From: Desulfuromonadales bacterium
Lineage (GTDB): Bacteria; Desulfobacterota; Desulfuromonadia; Desulfuromonadales; BM103
NCBI GenBank assembly: GCA_030640215.1
Contig: DAOWJU010000193.1
Span: 1-6,197, forward strand
Direction of reading: 5' to 3'
DNA: 6,197 nt
The first letter of the stretch is position 1, and every line of letters starts with the position of its first letter. The translations under genes and the position numbers were made by a program. This document shows, piece by piece, positions 1-6,083 of this stretch. Below the pieces are notes generated by a model, which was not told where the DNA came from, did no database searches, and saw only the letters and a list, made by a program, of their open reading frames with translations.

Positions 1-1105
1 GATTGCCGACTGGGAGTGGAATCTGGCAACAAATTGTTTTTACGGGTCCCCTCGAATGGCGGCGTTACTTCAGCTGCCCAAATTCGATGTCACGGATTTA
101 GAAGGCTTTCTTACCTTGTTGCATCCAGATGATGGCAACCGGATAGGGGAGGGATTGCAGCAGTTGAAGATTGAGGGAGGGCAATTGTCGCTGGAGTGTC
201 GCTCCGCCATCAGTGAGGACTCACCTCAATTTCTTCATCTTCAGGCGAAATATAACTCAAACCAGGAAAGTTCCCTCCTGATTTTTGGTACGATACAGGA
301 CGTCACTGAACAACATCACTTGCAAGAGGAAGCCAGCCGAGCAACTCATCTTGCGGCTCTCGGGGAGCTTTCTGCCGGAATCGGACATGAGATAAATAAT
401 CCGACAGGGGTGATCCTTATGGATATTCCGATCATCCAGAAAGCATTTGCCGACATAGCCCCCTTACTTGAAGAACATTATTGTTGCAATGGTACGTTTC
501 CCTTTGCAGGGCTTCCTTACCCTGAGATGCGGGACGAGATTCTTCTTATGCTTGATGATATGCGGGGAAATGCACAACGGATCAAGCGTATCGTCGATGA
601 GCTCAGGGATTTCTCTCGACCGACAGAAGACGATAAGGGCATGCCGGTTGATCTTAATCTCCTCGTAAGAAAAGCCTTGCCTCTGCTCTCCCACCAGATT
701 AAAAACACCACCGACTGCTTCCAGGTTAATTATGCTGAGCAGGAGATTCTGGTTCTTGGAGAATTCAATAAACTGGAACAAGTCGTCGTCAATCTGGTAC
801 TGAACGCTTGCCAGTCGTTGTCAGAGCGCAGCCAGAAGGTGGTTGTCACAATTACGACCAAGGGGGACCGGCAACTTCTGATTGTTAAGGATGAAGGGGT
901 GGGGATTCCTGCCGAGCAACTCGCCATGATCAGCAGCCCATTTTTCACAACCCGGCGTAATGAGGGTGGAACAGGCCTGGGACTGTCGGTCTCTGCACGC
1001 ATCGTGGAGCAGCATGACGGACAATTGCACTTCGCCTCGACAACTACACAAGGAACCTGCGTCACTATGTCGCTGCCAATCTGGCAGGAGAAAGAAAACC
1101 CATGA
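1..1105 (+). CDS. PAS-domain sensor histidine kinase (5' partial, NtrB-like)
   Basis: The C-terminal part of a two-component sensor kinase. The open frame continues to the left edge (codons from base 2), and the residues before the first in-frame ATG at 56 (DWEWNLATNCFYGS) already look like the start of a PAS_3-type fold, so that ATG is internal and the true start lies outside the window. Visible order: PAS domain (HPDD motif, ending GTIQDVTEQ, about 2-315), then a HisKA dimerisation helix with H-box GHEINNP and the phospho-accepting His at 386-388. The HATPase domain follows, with N-box (NLVLNACQSL, about 790-820), G1 DEGVGIP (890-910), F-box PFFTTR and G2 GGTGLGL (965-985). All catalytic boxes look intact. 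No membrane segment is visible in this part. Its stop overlaps the next gene's start (ATGA, 1102-1105), so it is very probably cotranscribed and translationally coupled with that regulator, its expected phosphorylation partner. The signal sensed is unknown. Confidence 0.93.
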   Translation, partial: IADWEWNLATNCFYGSPRMAALLQLPKFDVTDLEGFLTLLHPDDGNRIGEGLQQLKIEGGQLSLECRSAISEDSPQFLHLQAKYNSNQESSLLIFGTIQDVTEQHHLQEEASRATHLAALGELSAGIGHEINNPTGVILMDIPIIQKAFADIAPLLEEHYCCNGTFPFAGLPYPEMRDEILLMLDDMRGNAQRIKRIVDELRDFSRPTEDDKGMPVDLNLLVRKALPLLSHQIKNTTDCFQVNYAEQEILVLGEFNKLEQVVVNLVLNACQSLSERSQKVVVTITTKGDRQLLIVKDEGVGIPAEQLAMISSPFFTTRRNEGGTGLGLSVSARIVEQHDGQLHFASTTTQGTCVTMSLPIWQEKENP

Positions 1106-2523
1106 AAACAGCGAATTCTTCCTTACCAATTCTGTTGATTGATGATGATCCGACATGGATGCGGGGCTTCAGGCACAATTTGATTCTCTCTCTGCATGCC
1201 GAGAAGGTTCTTCTCTGTGAGGACAGCCGCAAGGCACTGCAAGTGATTGCCAAAGAGGTTCCGGCAGTGGTTGTTCTTGATGTCACTATGCCGTATATCG
1301 GTGGCGAAGAACTGCTTGCCAAAATCATCGAAAAGCATCCAGCACTGCCGGTCATTATGCTGACCGGCAGAAATCAGTTAGAGCTGGCAGTAGAGTGTAT
1401 GAAGCTTGGGGCCTATGATTACTGTGTCAAGACCGACGAGCTGGAACGTCTGGTCGGCTCGGTTCGTCATGCTCTGCAATTGGCAGCGCTGGAGCGGCAA
1501 AATCATCATTTGCGAAAGAAGGTTCTAACCGAGAGTCTTACTCAACCAGAAGCCTTTTCGGAGATCGTTACCGGAGACCGGAGCCTGTTTGCCATGTTTC
1601 GGTATCTTGAAGCAATCGCAGACAGTGACGAACCGCTCTTGATCCGTGGTGAGAGCGGTACGGGAAAAGAATTAATTGCCCGGGCTCTGCATAACCTTGC
1701 TTTCACCAAGAAACCTTTTGTCGCTATTAATGTTGCCGGGTTGGACGACCAGATGTTTTCCGACACCTTGTTCGGCCATCGGCGTGGTGCCTTTACCGGC
1801 GCACAAGAAACACGCTCTGGCTTGATAGAACAAGCCAAGGATGGGCTGCTATTCCTTGACGAAATCGGCGACCTTGGCGTTTCTTCGCAGATCAAATTGT
1901 TACGACTCCTTCAGGAGGGAGAGTTCCTTCCTTTAGGCAGTGATCGTCCTGTGCAAAGCTATTGCCGAATTGTCTGTGCGACGAACCGTGATCTGGAAAG
2001 CGGGTTAGTGGATGAGTGGTTTCGCAGTGATCTCTACTACCGACTTCGAACCCATCAAGTGATCTTGCCGCCCCTCCGTGAACGTCGCGGTGACATTTCG
2101 CTCTTGCTGAGATATTTCTGGGCCAAAACAGGTGTCAAGAACAGTAAAAAATTCGACAAGTTGCCTTCTGATATTATCTCTCTCCTGACCCGTTACGATT
2201 ACCCGGGGAACGTCAGAGAACTCAGAGGAATGGTTTTTGATGTCGCCCGACGTATGCTTGATCCGGCTTTTTCTGCTGAGACTTTAAAGACGGTTTTCAA
2301 CCTCCCCGAGCTGCAACCTTTAGCACCTCAGGCAAGCGGTGATACGTTGTTGTTTGGAGAAGGCTACGCACTACCGACACTGAATGAGGTGGTGTGGCTG
2401 ACAATCGAAGAAGCGTTATTACGCAGTGGAGGAAATCAGGCACAGGCCGCGCGTATGCTCGGCATATCCAGAGCCGCTTTGAACAAACGGTTGAAGACAA
2501 GAAATGAAGAGGTTGACAGATGA
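1102..2523 (+). CDS. Sigma-54-dependent NtrC-family response regulator
   Basis: A 473-residue bacterial enhancer-binding protein that, when phosphorylated, should use ATP hydrolysis to open sigma-54 RNA polymerase promoters. Receiver domain, about residues 8-125: acidic pocket D14-D16, phospho-acceptor D60 (VVVLDVTMP), T88 and K110. AAA+ domain, about 155-385: Walker A GESGTGKE (183-190), the sigma-54-contacting loop GAFTGA (229-234), Walker B LLFLDE ending at D253-E254, and the arginine-containing segment around LYYRLR and PPLRERRGDI. The C-terminal Fis-type helix-turn-helix (AQAARMLGISRAALNKRLK, about 447-465) binds DNA. The length is normal for the family and no key residue is missing. The ATG lies in an ATGA overlap with the kinase gene, with AGGAG at 1086-1090 eleven bases upstream. 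An attractive target, by inference only, is the sigma-54 promoter at 4025-4040, upstream of the converging operon. Confidence 0.96.
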   Translation: MKTANSSLPILLIDDDPTWMRGFRHNLILSLHAEKVLLCEDSRKALQVIAKEVPAVVVLDVTMPYIGGEELLAKIIEKHPALPVIMLTGRNQLELAVECMKLGAYDYCVKTDELERLVGSVRHALQLAALERQNHHLRKKVLTESLTQPEAFSEIVTGDRSLFAMFRYLEAIADSDEPLLIRGESGTGKELIARALHNLAFTKKPFVAINVAGLDDQMFSDTLFGHRRGAFTGAQETRSGLIEQAKDGLLFLDEIGDLGVSSQIKLLRLLQEGEFLPLGSDRPVQSYCRIVCATNRDLESGLVDEWFRSDLYYRLRTHQVILPPLRERRGDISLLLRYFWAKTGVKNSKKFDKLPSDIISLLTRYDYPGNVRELRGMVFDVARRMLDPAFSAETLKTVFNLPELQPLAPQASGDTLLFGEGYALPTLNEVVWLTIEEALLRSGGNQAQAARMLGISRAALNKRLKTRNEEVDR

Positions 2524-2569
2524 ATAAGACCTGCTTGATGGGGCGGAACTGTTCTATGAGATAGATGTC

Positions 2570-3091
2570 TCAACCTGCGCTGTGAGCGCGTTGCAGTTTG
2601 AGGATCACGCTGCCATCTTCGGTGTTGAAGATGATCTTACGACCAACTGAACCACCAACGTCCTTGCTGATTATCGGGATTTTATATTGCTCCAATAGTT
2701 CGCTTGCCTGTTCAATGTTTTGTTGACCGATCATCTGCTGACCATCTGTAGGCTCCCCCGTCGAAGCCCCGCCGAAAACCTTGGCGACTATTTTACCTTT
2801 AGCTCCGATGGCCCGGATTTTTTCGATCAGTTTGATTGTTGCAATGTTACCGTATTTAGGAGTTGGCAACCCTTTGCCGTCCCATCGTGGAAGTAGAAAG
2901 TGGTTGATCCCGCCAAGTCGTGATGATGCACTCCATAGGCATACGGAGAGGCACGATCCAAGCACTGTAGTCACCATGTGTGGTTTCCTGTGTGCGAAGA
3001 GCGTTCCAGGGTAGAGGTAATGCTGGTTGACCACAGTTTCCTGGAGTTTAAGCGCCTTTCTGTCAGTCAAGCTAGAACTTTTCAAGTGCAT
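2570..3091 (-). CDS. cheD: CheD-type chemoreceptor glutamine deamidase
   Basis: CheD proteins deamidate specific glutamines of methyl-accepting chemotaxis proteins and, in some bacteria, bind CheC to tune adaptation. With the start chosen here the protein has 173 residues. The catalytic triad expected from Thermotoga CheD is present: Thr41, Cys47 in VLGSCLSVCLW and His64 in GGINHFLLP, with the same 17-residue Cys-His spacing. The C-terminal CheD signature follows (KVFGGAS, IGQQNIEQA, DVGGSVGRKIIF, then GSVILKLQ). The start is uncertain. The frame stays open to 3142. ATG codons at 3094 and 3091 overlap the upstream kinase-like gene by about 20 bases and have only a poor AGG close by. A GTG at 3034-3032 has a better-placed AGGA and would give the minimal CheD core of 154 residues. 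It is the second gene of a two-gene operon and converges on the sigma-54 regulator gene, with 46 bases between the stops. No other chemotaxis gene is visible, so it is an orphan within this window. Confidence 0.93.
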   Translation of the reverse strand: MHLKSSSLTDRKALKLQETVVNQHYLYPGTLFAHRKPHMVTTVLGSCLSVCLWSASSRLGGINHFLLPRWDGKGLPTPKYGNIATIKLIEKIRAIGAKGKIVAKVFGGASTGEPTDGQQMIGQQNIEQASELLEQYKIPIISKDVGGSVGRKIIFNTEDGSVILKLQRAHSAG

Positions 3092-3983
3092 CATCCTGAT
3101 CGAACAAGAAAACATTGGCATCGTGTGCTTGCTCCTGCACATTGATGTCAGGGTAAGGCAAGCGAAGAACGAAACAACAGCCCCCTTCGGCAGAGTTCTT
3201 CACATGGAGGGTGCCATTGAGCAGTTCAGCGAGTGCTGCACAAATGCTTAGTCCCAAACCGTGGCCGTGATGATTTTTGGTTGTGCCGGTGTCGAGTTGG
3301 TGGAAACGATCAAAAATCACCTCTCGGCTGGCGGCATCGATTCCAGGACCGGTGTCCGCGACTTTGATAATTAATTCGCCCGCTTTTCCAGTCGATATGA
3401 ACAGTGTGATATCACCTTTTTCCCGGTTGAATTTTATGGCATTCGAAAGCAGGTTACTCACTAAAAGTTCAAGCATCTTGGCATCAGTTGTAAAAGTTAG
3501 ATTGGTCTCTAGCTCCGCTTTTATCTTGAGTTGCTTTTTGGTGGTCCGTGCAGAGAACCTGTCCAGACAGCCAGTGATGACTGACGGTACGTCGACCAGA
3601 GAATAGTTCGGCTGAGCCTCTCCGGCCTCAAGGTCGGCAGCTACGTAAATATTTTGCAACTGGAAATCGAGAAGGACGGTCTCATTGTAAATCATAGCGG
3701 CAGTACGAGCGGTCTGCTCGGGGTCTTGCTGGCAGACGCGCATGGTCTCAGCCAACCCCATGACCGCTGCCATGGGGTTGGATATTTCGTTGCGAATATT
3801 GGAGAGAAACTGGCTTTTGAGCTGCTCAGAAGCTTGGAGTTTATGACTCATTTCTTCGAGCTTGCGGGTCATGGTGTGCAGTTCGTTTCGGACGCTATAA
3901 TTGATATCCTGACGCTGGTTAATTTCGTCCTTTTTGTCATTAACTTGATCTTTCGTCGTGCTCATGGGTTCCGAATATGTCAC
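3072..3983 (-). CDS. Soluble histidine-kinase-like protein with Asn in place of the H-box His
   Basis: A cytoplasmic kinase-like protein of 303 residues from the GTG at 3983. That start is preferred because AAGGAG at 3995-3990 sits six bases upstream; in-frame ATGs at 4001 and 3965 have no comparable site. No membrane segment or PAS domain is visible. Residues about 10-58 are charged and probably coiled coil, leading into a HisKA-like helix reading QFLSNIRNEISNPMAAVMG. In the usual S-H-E-[IL]-R-x-P H-box the His position is Asn65 here (codon AAC, 3791-3789), so canonical autophosphorylation should be impossible. The HATPase domain in contrast looks complete: N-box NLLSNAIKF (about 177-185), G1 DTGPGI (210-215), F-box IFDRF (223-227) and G2 HGHGLGL (239-245). 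It may therefore bind ATP without phosphorylating itself, acting as a dimerisation partner, a scaffold or a trans-acting kinase. It overlaps or abuts cheD and shares the sigma-54 promoter upstream, pointing to joint function. Confidence 0.9.
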   Translation of the reverse strand: MTYSEPMSTTKDQVNDKKDEINQRQDINYSVRNELHTMTRKLEEMSHKLQASEQLKSQFLSNIRNEISNPMAAVMGLAETMRVCQQDPEQTARTAAMIYNETVLLDFQLQNIYVAADLEAGEAQPNYSLVDVPSVITGCLDRFSARTTKKQLKIKAELETNLTFTTDAKMLELLVSNLLSNAIKFNREKGDITLFISTGKAGELIIKVADTGPGIDAASREVIFDRFHQLDTGTTKNHHGHGLGLSICAALAELLNGTLHVKNSAEGGCCFVLRLPYPDINVQEQAHDANVFLFDQDDALEKF

Positions 3984-3989
3984 AGGCCA

Positions 3990-3995
3990 CTCCTT
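3990..3995 (-). promoter_or_regulatory. Ribosome binding site deciding the GTG start of the kinase-like gene
   Basis: AAGGAG on the - strand, six bases before the GTG at 3983-3981. It is a strong Shine-Dalgarno match at ideal spacing and argues for the GTG over the ATG at 4001, which lies upstream of the site, and over the ATG at 3965. Confidence 0.75.
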
Positions 3996-4024
3996 TTTCA
4001 TTTACATAGCTTAAAAGAAGATAG

Positions 4025-4040
4025 TGCAGGTGCTGTGCCA
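4025..4040 (-). promoter_or_regulatory. Sigma-54 (RpoN) promoter for the kinase-like/cheD operon
   Basis: The - strand reads TGGCACAGCACCTGCA from 4040 to 4025. Compared with the sigma-54 consensus TGGCAC-R-N4-TTGC-W, it matches everywhere except one base (C for the first T of the -12 block). The invariant GG and GC are separated by exactly 10 bases. With the GC at -13/-12, transcription would begin near 4014, giving a leader of about 31 bases that contains the AAGGAG site of the first gene. The position and orientation fit the two-gene - strand operon. A sigma-54 activator gene lies in the same window. The match and spacing are seen; use in the cell is inferred. Confidence 0.8.
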
Positions 4041-4102
4041 TCGATGTAACATGCAGTAATCGCAGGTCTATTTAGCTTTTCCTCAGTGCATACCGATTCA
4101 AC

Positions 4103-4118
4103 GTCAACAAAGATTGAC
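4103..4118. promoter_or_regulatory. Dyad GTCAA-N6-TTGAC, candidate enhancer for the NtrC-like regulator
   Basis: A perfect 5-base inverted repeat with a 6-base spacer, centred about 84 bases upstream of the -12 element and about 96 bases from the predicted sigma-54 transcription start. Sigma-54 activators usually bind dyads 80-150 bases upstream as dimers, so size and distance fit. A weaker relative (AACAA-N6-TTGAC) lies at 4196-4211. Which protein binds is unknown; the locally encoded regulator is the natural candidate. Confidence 0.4.
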
Positions 4119-4137
4119 ATCAAATGGTGAGTCGAGG

Positions 4138-4157
4138 GGGCTTTTGCCCTTTTATTT
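4138..4157 (+). terminator. Weak hairpin followed by a T-rich tract
   Basis: GGGC-TTTT-GCCC (4138-4149) followed by TTTTATTT resembles a short intrinsic terminator on the + strand. The G-C stem has only four pairs, possibly extended by wobble pairs, and no + strand gene lies directly upstream. It could shield the GntR promoter from stray transcription or be chance. Low confidence. Confidence 0.2.
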
Positions 4158-4206
4158 GGAAAAAGGTTGGATTGGTTAAAAGGGGTAGGGGGGTAAACAA
4201 TTTTTA

Positions 4207-4236
4207 TTGACATTTATTCTAAACCACCCATAATGT
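4207..4236 (+). promoter_or_regulatory. Sigma-70-like promoter of the GntR-aminomutase operon
   Basis: A perfect -35 TTGACA (4207-4212) is followed either by CATAAT at 4229-4234 (16-base spacer, five of six consensus bases) or by TAATGT at 4231-4236 (18-base spacer). Transcription would start near 4241-4243, about 35 bases before the GntR start codon. No other promoter-like pair this close to consensus was noticed in the interval between the divergent genes. Confidence 0.6.
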
Positions 4237-4257
4237 CGACAATCTACAATCTACAAT
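4233..4257. promoter_or_regulatory. Palindrome and 7-base tandem repeat at the promoter start region, probable GntR operator
   Basis: TGTCGACA (4234-4241) is an 8-base perfect palindrome overlapping the -10 region. It runs into ACAATCT repeated 2.7 times (4239-4257). Their position between the -10 box and the leader is where an autoregulating repressor would block transcription. The adjacent gene encodes a GntR/FCD regulator, a family that often binds short palindromes near its own promoter. Assignment of the binder is inference. Confidence 0.4.
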
Positions 4258-4277
4258 GATTCTTAGCAGGGAAGCTT

Positions 4278-4961
4278 ATGCCAATAGAACGTTCCACCTA
4301 CAAAGATCACGTCGTCAAATATATTTATGATGGCATGCGGGAAAATCGCTATAAAGCAGGTGAAAAAATTCTTGAGAGTCACTTGGCCAAGGAGCTCGGC
4401 ATCAGTCGTGCACCGATTCGCGAGGCACTGGCTGACCTGGTCAGGTCAGGCCTGCTCGAGTACAAGCCACAGGTGGGCAATTTTGTCACATCCCTCTCCT
4501 CGATAGACTTAATCGATAGCTATATTGCTCGCGGAGTTCTGGAAGGTTTTGCCGTGGCCCAAGGGATCGACAGTTTTACCGAGGAGGAGCTGAAACAGCT
4601 TGAGGAAATGGCGCACAAAATGGGGACCTTTGCCCGTGACGGCAAACATAAGGCATTGATAGACATCGGTCAGGAATTCCACGAAAAACTGTTTAGTCAT
4701 TGCACAAATGGACAGGTTGTCCTCTTCACCGAACAACTCAGTCTTAAACTGCATCTCCTATTTTATAAACACTGGGCTCGGGTTTATTCGCCCAAAGAGA
4801 TTTGTGACCGGCACCTGGAGCTCATCGATGCGGTTCGCAAAAAGGATCCTGTTCTGCTTGAGCAGGTGATCCGCAGCCATTATTTCGACACCGGACTCAA
4901 AATCGTCGAACAGGAAAAAACAAACATTAACACAATGAAAGGAATAACAGATGACAACTGA
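4278..4961 (+). CDS. GntR-family transcriptional regulator, FadR/FCD subfamily
   Basis: A 227-residue ligand-responsive DNA-binding protein. The N-terminal winged helix (about residues 5-71) contains LAKELGISRAPIREAL and the wing VGNFV typical of GntR proteins. The helical C-terminal FCD domain (about 78-215) shows the histidines that usually hold a metal next to the effector pocket: H135 in EFHEKL, H179 in RHLELIDA and H201 in RSHYF. The acidic residue usually found four positions before the first His is Gly131 here; Asp129 lies nearby. The start is preceded by AGGG at 4269-4272. The gene overlaps the next one by 11 bases and has a palindrome in its own promoter region, so it probably controls itself and the downstream aminomutase operon. 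The effector is likely an amino acid or product of that operon, by inference. Confidence 0.93.
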   Translation: MPIERSTYKDHVVKYIYDGMRENRYKAGEKILESHLAKELGISRAPIREALADLVRSGLLEYKPQVGNFVTSLSSIDLIDSYIARGVLEGFAVAQGIDSFTEEELKQLEEMAHKMGTFARDGKHKALIDIGQEFHEKLFSHCTNGQVVLFTEQLSLKLHLLFYKHWARVYSPKEICDRHLELIDAVRKKDPVLLEQVIRSHYFDTGLKIVEQEKTNINTMKGITDDN

Positions 4962-6027
4962 GTGGCAGCAACAAATGAAGAACTACGTTAACTCGATTGA
5001 AAAACTCGAAAAGTTTATCAACTTGTCCGATACAGAACGCCAGGCTCTTGAGACACTCCAGACCACATGGGGGACAACCCCCTACTTCGCGTCACTGATG
5101 GATAAAGACGACCCGAACTGCCCGATCCGTATGCAGGTCATCCCGTCGATGAACGAAAAGAAGAATGCGTTCGGCATGCAGGATTACCTGGTCTGGAAGG
5201 AAAATCGAGCCACCGAGGAAGTGCGTCCCGACTGTATTGCGAGACAGTACAAGGATCGTGTCGCATTCACCGTCACCCAGGTCTGCGGCATATATTGCCG
5301 TCACTGCTTCCGCAAAGAACTGGTTGTCGACAAGGATTTGAAATTAAGCTTTGAGGTCGACGAGGGGTTGAAATGGCTTGCCGAACACCCGGAGGTCCGC
5401 GACGTTTTGATAACCGGTGGCGATCCCTTCCTGCTCAGTGATGACCAGTTGGACTACCTGATCAGCAAGATCAGAGAGATCCCGCACATCGAAATGATTC
5501 GTTTCGGTTCGCGCCTGCCGGTTGTTTTGCCGCAACGGATCACTCCAGGGCTGCTGAAGGTTCTGGGCGGATTTCATCGCGTGCCGATCTGGCTCAACAC
5601 CCAGGTCAATCACCCGAAAGAGATCACTGAACAGACCGCCAGGGCCGTCTACGACCTGATGAGCTGCGGCGTCAATGTCGGCAACCAGGCGGTTCTGCTC
5701 AAAGGTATCAATGATGACGTAGAAACCTTCCGTGAACTCCACTTAAAGCTGCTCCGGGTACGCATCCGCCCCTACTACGTTTTCTACTGTGAACCGGCAC
5801 CAGGGATTGATCACTTCCGTACTCCGGTTGAGAAGGGCGCCGAACTGATCCGCGATGCACTGCGCGGGCATACAACCGGACTGGCCCAACCGATGTACGT
5901 GATTGCCACCAACATCGGCAAAATTCCATTGATGCCGGGCTATTACATCGTCGACAAAACAGACACCGAATACACCCTGAGGAACCATTTGGGCCAGGAG
6001 ACGACGATTCCGAATATTCCGGAGTAA
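4951..6027 (+). CDS. KamA-family radical SAM/PLP amino acid 2,3-aminomutase
   Basis: A 358-residue member of the lysine 2,3-aminomutase family, which shifts an amino group from C2 to C3 using a [4Fe-4S] cluster, S-adenosylmethionine and pyridoxal phosphate. Visible: the cluster motif C112-x3-C116-x2-C119, followed by Arg121 in the place of the Arg that binds the substrate carboxylate in the clostridial enzyme; the SAM motif GGDPF (156-160); and Lys324 in GKIPLMPGY in the place of the PLP lysine. The two Asp that bind the lysine side chain (293 and 330 in Clostridium subterminale) align with Glu281 (YCEPAPG) and about Ala319, so the substrate may not be lysine. It is shorter than the 416-residue clostridial enzyme and has no cysteine after residue 280, so the C-terminal zinc-binding cysteines are absent. 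It is also not an obvious EpmB. The start has AAAGGA seven bases upstream and overlaps the GntR gene by 11 bases, indicating translational coupling. Confidence 0.9.
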   Translation: MTTEWQQQMKNYVNSIEKLEKFINLSDTERQALETLQTTWGTTPYFASLMDKDDPNCPIRMQVIPSMNEKKNAFGMQDYLVWKENRATEEVRPDCIARQYKDRVAFTVTQVCGIYCRHCFRKELVVDKDLKLSFEVDEGLKWLAEHPEVRDVLITGGDPFLLSDDQLDYLISKIREIPHIEMIRFGSRLPVVLPQRITPGLLKVLGGFHRVPIWLNTQVNHPKEITEQTARAVYDLMSCGVNVGNQAVLLKGINDDVETFRELHLKLLRVRIRPYYVFYCEPAPGIDHFRTPVEKGAELIRDALRGHTTGLAQPMYVIATNIGKIPLMPGYYIVDKTDTEYTLRNHLGQETTIPNIPE

Positions 6028-6070
6028 TCGTTCACTGGATTAAGTTCGTTTTGCAAGCCACAGCAACAAC

Positions 6071-6077
6071 AAAGGAG
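6071..6077 (+). promoter_or_regulatory. Strong ribosome binding site of the last gene
   Basis: AAAGGAG six bases before the ATG at 6084. It supports that start codon for the partial gene at the right edge. No terminator or separate promoter was seen in the 56 bases after the aminomutase stop, so cotranscription is likely. Confidence 0.7.
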
Positions 6078-6083
6078 AAGATC

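Noticed and set aside
56..58. ATG at 56 as the true start of the sensor kinase
   Set aside because: The frame is open to the left edge and the upstream residues continue a PAS-like fold, so the gene begins outside the window.
730..1065. Antisense open frames of about 100 codons inside the sensor kinase gene
   Set aside because: They lie opposite a well-supported kinase ATPase domain and have no recognisable motifs; they are shadows of the coding frame.
2557..2572. TGAGA-N6-TCTCA inverted repeat between the converging genes
   Set aside because: It is a short AT-containing stem without a T run and overlaps the cheD stop codon; chance is sufficient.
2577..2589. GCGCT-GTG-AGCGC hairpin near the end of cheD as a terminator
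   Set aside because: It is a perfect 5-base stem but lies inside the coding sequence before the stop and has no T tract. No terminator is convincing in the 46 bases between the converging genes.
3998..4213. A 71-codon - strand open frame in the intergenic region
   Set aside because: It covers the sigma-54 promoter and dyad, has a low-complexity, non-protein-like composition, and has no convincing ribosome binding site. It is most likely chance.
5344..5742. A 132-codon - strand frame opposite the aminomutase
   Set aside because: It is fully inside a gene with clear catalytic motifs, and its own translation resembles no family. It is a shadow frame.
6040..6065. Possible sigma-54 element (TGG ... 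TTTTGCA) before the last gene
   Set aside because: The GG and GC are 14 bases apart instead of 10, and the -24 block does not match, so it cannot be a sigma-54 promoter.
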